Below the pieces are notes generated by a model. The model did no database searches. It was not told the DNA's origin and saw nothing but the letters and a program-made list of their open reading frames with translations. DNA of 64,000 nt. It comes from Oncomelania hupensis. Taxonomy: Eukaryota; Mollusca; Gastropoda; Littorinimorpha; Pomatiopsidae. The position numbers were made by a program, and so were the translations under genes. The DNA lies in NCBI GenBank assembly GCA_036898135.1, contig CM072521.1, positions 67,679,452 to 67,743,451 on the forward strand. Direction: 5' to 3'. Of the stretch, positions 21,405 through 32,265 are shown piece by piece; position 1 is the stretch's first letter, and every line of letters begins with the position of its first letter.

Positions 21405-22180
21405 TCATGGCTTACTTTACTACAGGCCTACTCAACGCGCAACTGGAGTCTGGGACTGGAGGCCTACTTTGTCTATGTAGATTACATTAGTGTGAGACTT
21501 TTCTTTAACACATCATGAAATTAAATTTAAGTTTACTTGTTTATAAGCTTGTAGAAGGCATATTTTATTATATATTTCTTTCAATTTAGGTGATTTTTAT
21601 TTAATTTTTATCATGGGCTAGTGCTTAACTCCCTCTAAGTTGAGTGCAGTAAATCCACTAATATGTGACTGAAAGTAAATAATTATACATGGAAGGATAC
21701 CAAAATATCTGTAAAATTTCTTTGAAGACTCAAAGAAAAAAACAACCCACCCTATCCCTCCTGTGAGCCGATACATACTTATTTGCTCAAAGCCGAAGCA
21801 GTGCTCCCTTGTTTCATACTCATAGAGAGTGATACAAATAATACAAAGAACAGCAAGTAGTTATAGTCAAAAACAAGAACTACACAATTAACACTAACCT
21901 GTGTGGTAAGCACAATCATTATTAGGACAGTTTCAGTCGCTTGAGGGAGGGCTCTTTTGTTGATTTATAGCCTGTTTTACACCCGTAAACACAACATTTT
22001 CTCCCCATCTTTGGCGCTCAAACAACACGTTCAAATTATGTACTTCTCGTCACCTACGCAATCGATGTGTGTTGGTAATAGTTTTACTGCTGACAGGAGA
22101 CAACAGAGGCAGGCAAAAGTCGGCCTCCAGTCTACAATCGCGCGTTACAATGAGTAGGCCTGTAGTAAAGTAAGCTATGA
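21405..22180. mobile_element. 776-bp inverted-repeat element in a (GTATT)n tract
   Basis: The left arm, about 21405-21474, contains GGCTTACTTTACTACAGGCC and CTGGAGGCCTACTTT. Its complement occurs at about 22110-22180, giving imperfect terminal inverted repeats of about 70 bp. Both outer flanks are the same (ATTGT)n repeat in the same orientation (21385-21404 and 22181-22223). The interior shows no transposase; one 66-codon ORF overlaps the right arm. This is most likely a non-autonomous DNA transposon. Superfamily unknown. Confidence 0.7.
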
Positions 22181-22223
22181 TTGTATTGTATTGTATTGTA
22201 TTGTATTGTATTGTATTGTATTG
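22181..22223. repeat. (ATTGT)n microsatellite
   Basis: Eight to nine pentanucleotide units directly outside the right inverted repeat. Confidence 0.95.
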
Positions 22224-22700
22224 TTTTGCCTCGTCTTGTGTACACATTAGCGTTCCTCTAGTTCATGTATCCATTTGTTTATGATGATTCTTTTGTTCTC
22301 TGTTGGTTATTCCACTCCAGGAAGGGGATTGGTAGATGTAAGAAATATGATACTTACGTTGGCCGTATCGATAGCTCTTTCTACATTGGGCCATTTGGAC
22401 TTCTAAACTAGGATAGCTATAGGGTTTCTCGTGTATCTGTAAGGGTTTTCAGTGCCGCATTTGGCATTTCAGCACTTTGGATGTCCGACTCTTGGGAATG
22501 TGATAGTGCTCTAAGGTTCCCGGTAGACCGTGTAACATTTGTAAAGTTGGGGGTTTAAAATACGATACTTACGTTCTTTGTAGCTAATTCCACGTTAAGT
22601 AATTCACATTTGTGCCTGTAAGTAATATCAACTTGTCAAACGTTGGGACCTATGGGCTGACATTAGTGGCTTTAAGCAAGGTGAACTTGTCAAAGGCTGA
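22224..22700. other. unassigned DNA
   Basis: No recognisable gene. Degenerate first units of the following minisatellite begin near 22610. Confidence 0.5.
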
Positions 22701-23660
22701 CGTATCGGCTGACATGTGTGGCTGTAAGCATTATGAACCTATGGGTTAACAGTTGTGGCTGTAAGCATTATGAACCCATGGGCTAACATTTGTGACTGTA
22801 AGCATTATGAACCTATGGGCTAACATTTGTGACTGTAAGCATTATGAACCTATGGGTTAACAGTTGTGGCTGTAAGCATTATGAACCCATGGGCTAACAT
22901 TTGTGACTGTAAGCATTATGAACCCATGGGCTAACATTTGTGGCTGAGTGTAAGCATTATGAACCCATGGGCTAACATTTGTGACTGTAAGCATTATGAA
23001 CCCATGATAACATTTGTGACTGTAAGCATTATGAACCCATGGGCTAACATTTGTGACTATAAGCATTATGAACCCATGGGTTAACATTTGTGACTGTAAG
23101 CATTATGAACCCATGGGTTAACATTTGTGACTGTAAGCATTATGAACCCATGGGCTAACATTTGTGGCTGTAAGCATTATGAACCCATGGGCTAACACTT
23201 GTGGCTGTAAGCAATATGAACTTGTCAAAGGTTGGGACCTATCGGCTGAAATTTGTGGCTGTAAGCATTATGAACTTGTCAAAGGTTGGGACATATCGGC
23301 TGAGATTTGTGGCTGTAAGCATTATGAACCCAAGGGCTAACATTTGTCACTGTAAGCATTATGAACCCATGGGCTAACATTTGTCACTGTAAGCATTATG
23401 AACTTGTCAAGGGTTGGGACCTATCGGCTGAGATTTGTGGCTGTAAGCATTATAAACCCATGGGCTAACATTTGTGACTGTAAGCATTATGAACCCATGG
23501 GCTAACAGTTGTGGCTGTAAGCATTATGAACCCAAGGGCTAACATTTGTGGCTGTAAGCATTATGAACCCAAGGGCTAACATTTGTGACTGTAAGCATTA
23601 TGAACCCAAGGGCTAACATTTGTAACTTGTAGTGTAAGCAATATGAACTTGTCAAAGGCT
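22700..23660 (+). repeat. 37-bp minisatellite
   Basis: About 25 units built on TAAGCATTATGAACCCATGG followed by GCTAACATTTGTG and ACTG. A variant unit containing AACTTGTCAAAGGTTGGGAC recurs several times, so the array has some higher-order structure. A reverse-strand ORF of 76 codons is a repeat artefact. Confidence 0.93.
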
Positions 23661-23839
23661 GGGACCTATTAGGCTATTGGCAGACATTTCATCACCATTT
23701 GTTCTCATTGTACACTTCGTCAAACATCTGTGCAATAGAACAATTGTAAAGTGTCTTCAGTAACGCATTTGACATTTCCTATGTTGGGGTCCGTAATTGA
23801 CAACGGGATAGACCCCTAGAGTTGTCTGTTCTTTGTGTG

Positions 23840-24369
23840 GACCACATCATCCCCTAACACATAAACACATCATCCCCTCACACATACACATCATCTCCTC
23901 ACACATACACACATCATCCCCATACACATCATCCCCTCACACATACACATCATCCCCTCACACATACATACATCATCCCCTCACACATACACACATCATC
24001 CCCTCAAACATACACATCATCCCCTCATATATACACTCATCATCCCCTCACACATACACATCATCCCCTCACACATACACACATCATCCCCTCACACATA
24101 CACATCATCCCCTCACACATACACACATCATCCCCTCACACATACACATCATCCCCTCACACATACACACATCATCCCCTCACACATACACATCATCCCC
24201 TCATGCATACACATCATCTCCTCACACATACACAAATCATCCCCTCACACATACAAATCATCCCTCACACATACAATCATCCCCTCACACATACACATCA
24301 TCCCCTCACACATACACATCATCCCCTCACACATACACATCATCCTTTCACACATACACACATCCCCTC
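23840..24369 (+). repeat. 21/23-bp minisatellite, left block
   Basis: Units alternate between CACATCATCCCCTCACACAT-type repeats of about 21 and 23 bp. The block ends abruptly at the hAT-like element and resumes on its other side. Confidence 0.95.
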
Positions 24370-25068
24370 CAGTGTTCCCGATTACGCACAGTAGTGCGTC
24401 AATTACGCACAAAATATGAAAAATGACGCAGAAAAATTTGCATGTGTGCGTCCTGTGGACGCACTTTTTTTTTTTCGAATCGCTGAAGTCAAAAATATGA
24501 CCAACGAGTGGCGAACTAATTCACGGCATAATCAGAATCAGAACCCAAATGAGGTTGCCATTGCCGACGATTAAAGATTGTATCGGGAGTTGTCGTCCTT
24601 AAAAATCGCAGGCGCGCGCATTGTTAACTTCCTCCAAGAAATCCATTCACTGAACAGAAGAAATCTTCGTGAATCCATTCTTTGATTCTATCATACACGA
24701 TCATGTCACTTCTAACTTGATTGGCTGGGCCCAAAACCCGTTCATCCACAGCAATATGAAGTACAGATCCTGTCATTATCGAAAATACGGAAGCTGTTGT
24801 GCAGGGTGCTCTGAAGGAGTTTGCAGCAACCAAGCGACTCAGGCTTAAATAAACATTTAATACATGTTTTAATTTTTTGGTTTTATATGATTATGATAAC
24901 TAATGTGACGCTTTAACAAATTAAATAAATAAAAAAGTGAGGCTTAGACTTGTTTTTTTAATTTCTGTTTCCGATTTTGGGGACTCTCAAAATTTGCACA
25001 AGGACTCTTAAAATTTTATACCTGGGAGTCCCAAGGACTCTCTTTTTTTGTGTGTGGAGGGAACACTG
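24370..25068. mobile_element. non-autonomous hAT-like element inside the array
   Basis: The ends are CAGTGTTCCC (24370-24379) and its exact complement GGGAACACTG (25059-25068). CAGTGTTCCC is a common hAT terminus. The bases on both sides are CCCTC (24365-24369 and 25069-25073), and removing the element with one copy restores a normal array unit. hAT elements normally make 8-bp duplications, so the 5 bp seen here is short. Subterminal sequence is rich in TGCGTC/GACGCA. No transposase is encoded; a 69-codon minus-strand ORF is unrecognised. Confidence 0.75.
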
Positions 25069-26985
25069 CCCTCACACATACACCCATCATCCCTCACACA
25101 TACACACTTCATCCCCTCACACATACACATCATCCCCTCACACATACACATCATCCCCTCACACATACACATCATCCCCTCACACATACACATCATCCCC
25201 TTACACGTACACACATCATCCCCTCACACACACACATCATCCCTCATACATACACACATCATCCCCTCACACATACACACATATACATACACACATCATT
25301 CCCTCACACATACACTTCATCCCCTCACACATACACGTCATCCCCTTACACATACACACATCATCCCCTCACACACTCACATCATCCCTCATACATACAC
25401 ACATCATCCCCTCACACATACACATCATCCCCTCATACATACACATCATCCCCTTACACATACACACATCATCCCCTCACACACATACACATCATCCCCT
25501 CATACATACACTTCATCCCCTCACACATACACACATCATCCCCTCACACATACACATCATCCCCTCACACATACACTTCATCCCCTCACACATACACACA
25601 TAATCCCCTCACACATACACACCATCCCCTCATACATACACTTCATCCCCTCACACATACACACATCATCCCCTCACACATACACATCATCCCCTCACAC
25701 ATACACATCATCCCCTCACACATACACACATCATCCCCTCACACATACACCCCATCCCCTCACACATACACATCATCCCCTCACACATACACATCATCCC
25801 CTCACACATACACACATCCCTCACACGTACACACTTCATCCCCTCACACATACTCATCATCCCCTCACACATACACATCATCCCCTTACACATACACACA
25901 TCATCCCCTTACACACATACACATCATCCCCTCATACATACACTTCATCCCCTCACACATACACACATCATCCCCTCACACATACACTTCATCCCCTCAC
26001 ACATACACACATAATCCCCTCACACATACACATCATCCCATCATACATACACTTCATCCCCTCACACATACACACATCATCCCCTCAGACATAGACATCA
26101 TCCCCTCAGACATACACACATCATCCCCTCACACATACACACATCATCCCCTCAGACATAGACATCATCCCCTCACACATACACACATCATCCCCTCACA
26201 CATACACACATCATCCCCTCACACATACACATCATCCCCTCACACATACACATCATCCCCTCATACATACACTTCATCCCCTCACACATACACACATCAT
26301 CCCCTCACACATACACTTCATCCCCTCACACATACACACATAATCCCCTCACACATACACATCATCCCATCATACATACACTTCATCCCCTCACACATAC
26401 ACACATCATCCCCTCAGACATAGACATCATCCCCTCAGACATACACACATCATCCCCTCACACATACACACATCATCCCCTCACACATAGACATCATCCC
26501 CTCACACATACACACATCATCCCCTCACACATACACACATCATCCCCTCACACATACACTTCATCCTCTCACACATACACATCATCCCCTCACACATACA
26601 CACATCATCCCCTCACACATACACATCATCCCCTCACACATACACACATCATCCCCTCACACATACGCACATCATCCCCTCACACATACACATCATCTCC
26701 TCACAGATACACACATCATCAGTACAACTTATGTTAATCTGATGAATAAAAATTGATGCAACAACTTAGATACACACATCATCCCCTCACACATACACAC
26801 ATCATCCCCTCACACATACATACATCATCCCCTCACACATACACACACATCATCCCCTCACACATACACTTCATCCCTTCACACATACACACACATCATC
26901 CCCTCACACATGCACATCATCCCCTCACACATACACTTCATCCCCTCACACACACACATCATCCCCTCACACATACACATCTCCT
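25069..26985 (+). repeat. 21/23-bp minisatellite, right block
   Basis: Same units as 23840-24369, with variants CACTTCATCCC and ACATAGACATC. A 30-40 bp non-repeat interruption lies at about 26725-26765. Frames of up to 457 codons are open because the unit lacks stops; there is no other sign of a gene. Confidence 0.95.
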
Positions 26986-27817
26986 ATTTACTGATTGACT
27001 TACCAGCGTCAGTGTTCAATAGATGTAAATCTCCACCGCTACATCCCTCTTCACCACACTCCGCACAAGTACAGCTGTAGGTATCCCCATACCTGCCTGT
27101 TCCAGCAGACCTAGTCTTCCTCCCCCACCCTCTTATCCCCTCTTCCCACCTTCCCATTTCTGTACCTATCCCCTGTAGCGGCGTGTTTGAATAGATCTAA
27201 GCTGATTTCGTTGTGCATTAAGAGGTAGGAGACACGGTAGTAATAAAACGGTGTTTTGCCCCTCGTGTGGTCGTCTTGTCCCTGTGTACCTGTTAACTGT
27301 ACTGAACTACCTTTTCTTCTCTCAATCCATGCTGCATTGTTCCTCTACTTCACACACTTAGTGCCACAGTAACCTTCAGTGGAAGTTTAGTCGTTTGGAA
27401 CTTGTTGTGCTATTGTAGGTATAGTTTGTTGTGTAAGTTAACATAGAGAAACGCCGTTCTTAAACATCTGTTTTGTGATCGTCGTTCCTGGTGCAGGTGC
27501 TTATTATTTATATGAAAACTCCCAATTAATTTTGTTGTTTTTAAAGCACGCGGCATTATTCACCTGCTTGGTTTGACAGTGCGTTCCAGTGGAAGTTTGG
27601 CCTCTACTTGGAACGGTGGTTGTGGTTGTGTTAGTCAAGATGATTGAAGATGGATACTGGTAGTGCTGTGGTCGTGGTATGTTCAAAGAAATATTGAACC
27701 CCTTTTAAAATCATGCTGCATAGTTCGTCTGTGTCAACTGTTAGTTAGCACACTTCAGTTACTGTATGTGTCAACAGGTTGGGTTAAACACGAATGTATT
27801 CAACAAAGCAGATAATA
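26986..27817. other. unassigned DNA
   Basis: A pyrimidine-rich stretch at about 27113-27176 ends in TGTAG, which resembles a splice acceptor, but the sequence after it is not open for long in any frame. Around 27530-27720 some phrases repeat (GTGGAAGTTT) without a clear array. Confidence 0.45.
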
Positions 27818-28602
27818 GAGAAATTGAGCGTGCGTTCGTAATTGCTTTCCGTAACGTAGCCGTAGAGCATCGTTGGTGTATTACTACAGTAAATGCAAAT
27901 TAGTACCCTACGACTACGAAAATGATACGTACTTTAGAAAGAGGGATTGAGCGCAAGTCCTTATATACTGTCCGTACCGTAAGAGTTGTTTTGCTAGCCT
28001 AGAGTTTTGCACTACACAACTAGGCCTACTACTGGTACTACTCATACTGATACTGTTCGTCTGTTGTTACGAGTAGTAGGCCTACTACTACTACTACATG
28101 CTAGTCTTAAACTACTATAAGTAGCCTGACTAGGCTTATCATCGATCTTGAAATTTCTATGAGTGAATTACCACGTCAGTTTACTGTTAACAACACTGGT
28201 CAGTTCCATCAGCAAAACCTAATCAGCCTACATGATCATGGCCGCCATGTCACTCTAAACAAGACATTCGAGTTGGTTGCGTGTAGATCTGTAAAAACAC
28301 TTTCCTCACTAACACATCAACCAAAAGTTATGATAACTTCATTCCTAAGACAATGAACTATCGAGAAAATAATACATTACAGTTGAAAAATTACAAATGT
28401 CGATACAAGCTACTTACGATTTCAGCGTTCGTATAAATCCCGTTTCTCACGGTCACTCGTAAGGCAACTAGGCCAGACAGCCGTAACCCACGCCCTTTAA
28501 CCTTTGCACTGCGCAAAAAGCTGTGACGTCAAGACAAAAAGTAGTTCTCGAAACGATAGGCTTACGCTACTCTCATCATTACGAACGCACGCTCAATTTC
28601 TC
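27818..28602. mobile_element. 785-bp TA-flanked inverted-repeat element
   Basis: Perfect 25-bp terminal inverted repeats lie at 27818-27842 (starting GAGAAATTGAGCGTGCG) and 28578-28602. Both are flanked by TA (27816-27817 and 28603-28604), consistent with a Tc1/mariner-like target. Similarity continues imperfectly inward. The interior has the palindrome AGTAGTAGGCCTACTACT near 28072-28089 and only a 65-codon unrecognised ORF (28159-28356). A non-autonomous DNA transposon is the best reading. Confidence 0.8.
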
Positions 28603-28784
28603 TAATGATAACTAATGCTTCAAGGCGAAACATCAGCCCGGGTACACAAGAGCACTAAGCTTCCACGAGTGCTGTCCGCATGTTGTGTTTTGGTGGTTTG
28701 TGGACTGAAGTGTAGGCTACACAAGTATTTTCTTCCCTCACGTGCACGCTATTTTGTTGTGCCTAACTACTTGTGTGGCAGCAG

Positions 28785-28960
28785 AAAGAAAGAAAGAAAA
28801 AAAGAAAGAGATTTCTTTTATATAGCGCACTTACAAGCTCAGAGAGCTTCTCAAAGCGCTGGCCCGTAATATCCAGCAATCACACAATAGTTTGCTGAAG
28901 TCAGGATTCGAACTCACGTCGCCCAAGACGCAGCAGACACTGTGTCTTGTCATCAGTGTT
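28785..28960 (-). mobile_element. MIR-like SINE: tRNA-related head with L2-type tail
   Basis: On the minus strand a box B-like GAGTTCGAATCC (about 28906-28917) precedes a short core. A tail CAGCGCTTTGAGAAG...GTGCGCTATATAAAAG follows and ends in (AAAG)n at 28785-28808. The tail matches the L2-type LINE terminus at 37205-37270. This arrangement of tRNA head, core and L2 tail parallels vertebrate MIR. Confidence 0.65.
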
Positions 28961-29619
28961 ATAGTCGTTTGGTGACAGTCCATTTAGTTCAAATGTTGGT
29001 CGTTGAGGGAACTCGTCTTTTAGTTGTTCTGCGGTTAAACGCAGTTGTTCAGATGAATCTTTTAGCGAGATCCACGTAAAGAGGACTTTAAATCCAGATG
29101 CTGTGTTTTATTTTTGTTTTTACATTCAACGCTCTATATGGTCGTCTTTATACACTACACGTTGTCATGGTGTCGTAGTCCTGTCACTTCTGTACCTTCA
29201 AACTACTTCATAATGCTGATATAACGTTATTTGAAGCCTGCCGTGTTTTCAAAGTAGCGAGTTTTCAAAGCAAGCTCATAGGCCTACTTGTGTGTGGGAA
29301 CATGTGGGACACCGTCAGCCTTAATACTAACAACAATATTAACACATTAGCAGTACTGCTCAATTCCCTGTCCCTGGCTAGTAAGGCCTATGGTTTGTTT
29401 CAACTTACAAATAAATATGAATACTAAAAATACCATGTAACAAGTTGGCGGTGTTACGGGCTCTACAAGTTGTAGTTAATTTTTCGACCACGTTGTTAAC
29501 GTAAAATAGTAACCAGTACTAACAACATGAATGTAACAAGTTGGTGGAGTGTTACTTGCACACTGTGACTGTAATACTGGCCAAGAAATATAATCAGGGT
29601 TGGTGAGGACTAGGAAAGG
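28961..29619. other. unassigned DNA
   Basis: No gene or clear repeat recognised. Confidence 0.45.
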
Positions 29620-29745
29620 GAAAGATGAAGTACGCTGGTTAAACGAAAATCTGTGGTGCCCCTACGACCTGCGAGTTACGGGATGGGATAGGGATAAGGG
29701 ATTCTATCCCTTAACTCGAAAGTCTATCACATTCTGCAAATAAAA
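29620..29745 (+). mobile_element. RTE-type LINE, 3' end fragment
   Basis: The stretch with CTGGTTAAACGA, TCTGTGGTGCCCCTACGACC and GTTACGGGATGGGATAGGGA is the reverse complement of 59104-59170. It ends in (GGGATA)-like units, the tail type of this LINE family. Confidence 0.75.
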
Positions 29746-29870
29746 CTATTCTATATGTTGAAGTCCCACTCTACAAGTACAACACGTCGACCTGATACTA
29801 TTAACCTATATGTTGAAGTCCCACTCTACAACACGTCGACCTGATACTATTAACCTGAGGTACCATTCTT
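29746..29870 (+). repeat. two-copy tandem duplication of about 60 bp
   Basis: TATATGTTGAAGTCCCACTC and GTCGACCTGATACTATTAAC each occur twice. Confidence 0.85.
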
Positions 29871-30500
29871 CAACACGTAACCAAACTGTGTAAACAATTT
29901 ATTATTTGCTTATTTTGTAGAGATTTTTTTGGTACCCATTCAAGATGGGCTTTTTGATTGCCTAAAATGCAAGGGAGAAACAAATTTTTTTATTTGCCTA
30001 GGTTGTAAATTTTTTAAACTATATAATTATTTTAAGTGAGGCCGTTTACAAAGCAGGGAGGCACAAAGTTACATTTGCCAATGTAGTACATATATTTTAT
30101 TATTTCAAGATGGGCCTTTGATTGCTCAGTAAAGCAAGGGAAAAATAAGATTTTAACTATCAATGTTGTATTACTATTTTTAATTCAAAGTAGGCCTTTG
30201 ATGACACAGATATATAACGGGGATATCATCCCCAGTGATAAGAAATAGACATAGTTTTGATCGAGTGGGGAGGCGACCAGTGATAACAGTGACGCGACAT
30301 TGATAAATAGTGAGATAGAAATGTCAGGTAATGTGTGTGTGTGTGTGTGTTATTTGTTGTGTGCTGTTAAGATACCTGTTTGTGTGATAAGACACGACGG
30401 CAGTTTACGTTTTAAAATTGCATGTTATTGTGCTAGACAGTGTTTGGAAGTGATTATTTTCTCATAATACAAATACCATATAATACATGCAATGCAGTAT
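29871..30500. other. unassigned DNA with diverged short repeats
   Basis: Phrases like AAGATGGGC..TTTGATTGC recur three times between 29940 and 30210, hinting at an old duplication. (GT)n lies at about 30331-30350. No gene recognised. Confidence 0.5.
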
Positions 30501-30504
30501 ACTT

Positions 30505-30795
30505 GACTATACTATACTATACTATACTATACTATACTATACTATACTATACTATACTATACTATACTATACTATACTATACTATGCTATGCTACACTAT
30601 ACTATATTGTACAGTACTATACTATACTATGCTACACTGTACTATACTATATTATACTGTACTAATACTATACTATACTGTACTATACTATGCTACACTA
30701 TACTATACTATACTATACTATACTATACTATACTATACTATACTATACTATACTATACTATACTATACTATACTATACTATACTATACTACACAA
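30505..30795. repeat. (ACTAT)n pentanucleotide microsatellite
   Basis: About 290 bp of ACTAT units with a few ATGCTACACT-type variants. The period of five leaves frames open for up to 128 codons; these are artefacts. Confidence 0.97.
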
Positions 30796-31018
30796 TACAG
30801 CTTTATATGCAACTTTTTGTATGTAATAATGGACACATTTTTCAATGGTGTGTGTGCAATCAGTTAATTTTGTAAACACGGCAATGTGTGCCTGTAGTAT
30901 AAAGAGACGTTTTACGGCGATGCGTTTGATTGAGATATAGCTGTTAGCAGACATATGAATGCAGCGATTTCTTTTTCCAACCTATATTTTCCTATCAAGA
31001 GACATTTTAGGGTGACAA
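30796..31018. other. unassigned DNA
   Basis: Nothing recognised apart from the phrase AAAGAGACGTTTTA at about 30900, echoed at about 31130. Confidence 0.4.
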
Positions 31019-31108
31019 TTTAAGGAATTAACTGCATTAATGTCATATGATTAACAACTACATCTTTAGATGTTAATCATTTGACATTAATGCAGTGAAT
31101 TCCTTAAA
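31019..31108. repeat. 90-bp palindrome (foldback)
   Basis: Arms 31019-31056 and 31071-31108 (38 bp each, starting TTTAAGGAATT) are inverted repeats with two mismatches around a 14-base loop. The transcript would form a long hairpin. Confidence 0.85.
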
Positions 31109-31189
31109 TATACAAACTATTTGCCTGTCTTATAAAGAGACAGTTTAGTGTGACGACTACACATTTAGTTGTTAATCATATGTGAAGGC

Positions 31190-31315
31190 AGGCGAGTGCT
31201 GGGAATAGATGTTAAATAAAATAAATAAATAAATAAAATAAAATAAAAGCAGGAGCGTCATACTGTATTTGGAAGTTTTATTATTTGCTTTTGTTATTAA
31301 AAAAATATTTGTAGT

Positions 31316-31356
<41 letters not shown>

Positions 31357-31390
31357 GAGGGAGAGGGAGAGAGAGGGAGAGAGAGGACAG
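31190..31390. repeat. AAAT-rich and (GA)n low-complexity tracts
   Basis: AAATA repeats at about 31214-31248 and (GA)n with GGGA variants at about 31318-31386. Confidence 0.9.
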
Positions 31391-31831
31391 TCCTTGATGA
31401 TTACAGCGTCGAGTCATGGGTAAATATAATATATGTGTTTCCTTTACCTGTGCAAGCAAGAGCCTGTTCCCGTGGGCCTACTAATTGACAAGCAATGCAA
31501 AACATCTCTTTGACGCTATCGCTATTTCTGTCAACACTGGAGCAATGCTCGCTTACATTTTGACAGCGCACGGCTCGTAACATGCAAACGGGGCACGGTA
31601 ACGAAACGATTACTGCTAATACGTAGTTCAGTGATGATATCCGTACATCTGTCCACACTGTCGTAATGGCTGCTTACGTTTGGACAGCGCAAACTATTAA
31701 CAAGCACTAGCAGTCATTTGACTTTCAGCCAGCCCAGCTGATAGATCGCTGACGAGCTGAGCACACAGCCACATGGCCATCTGTATCTAAGGCACAAATC
31801 CAAATGCAAACCATTGTCAGCAGAGAAGTGG

Positions 31832-32265
31832 AGATCTACTGTGAGGGTCCATGTTTCGCAAGAATATAGGAAGATGGAGATGACAAGGGAGCGCAGCAGC
31901 CTTACCTTGGAATGTAGACTGATGGTCCTGCTTTTCCAAATGGGCTTCAACCTTGCCAGAGCAGCATTTGTTTGTGAGATCCTGGACAGGGCTTCTTGTC
32001 GGGACCCATTGTCTGATACAATGGCTCCTAAATATTTGAAGCTATGCACTGTGTTGAGGGATTGGCCTTGGACTTTGATGTCCATGTTGATGCTTTTGGT
32101 GTTGTTGGTCATCATTTTGGTCTTCTCTGCACTTATTTCCATTCCATAGGCTCTGGAGGTGGTGTCAAGTCTCTGTACAAGCTGTTGAAGTTCTTGTTCC
32201 TCTCCAGCCAATCCATCTATGTCATCTGCAAAACGAAGGTTGGAGATCGCTCTACCCCCTATCCT
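31832..32265 (-). mobile_element. RTE-type LINE fragment (RT thumb region)
   Basis: On the minus strand the translation includes EISAEKTKMM, FKYLGAIVSDNGS and LARLKPIWKSRTISLHSK, typical of the segment after the RT catalytic core in RTE-type LINEs. It aligns with 59521-59935 over its full length. Both ends are truncated: beyond 31832 the match stops, and at 32265 the sequence passes within 20 bp into a minisatellite. Confidence 0.85.

Noticed and set aside
25048..26423. ORFs of 348 and 457 codons (Thr/His/Pro/Ser-rich)
   Set aside because: They are translations of the 21/23-bp array in two frames at once, with no non-repeat domain and no splice signals. Open because the unit has no stop codon.
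27113..27180. Polypyrimidine tract followed by TGTAG, resembling a 3' splice site
   Set aside because: No open frame of useful length follows and no partner donor could be linked to it.
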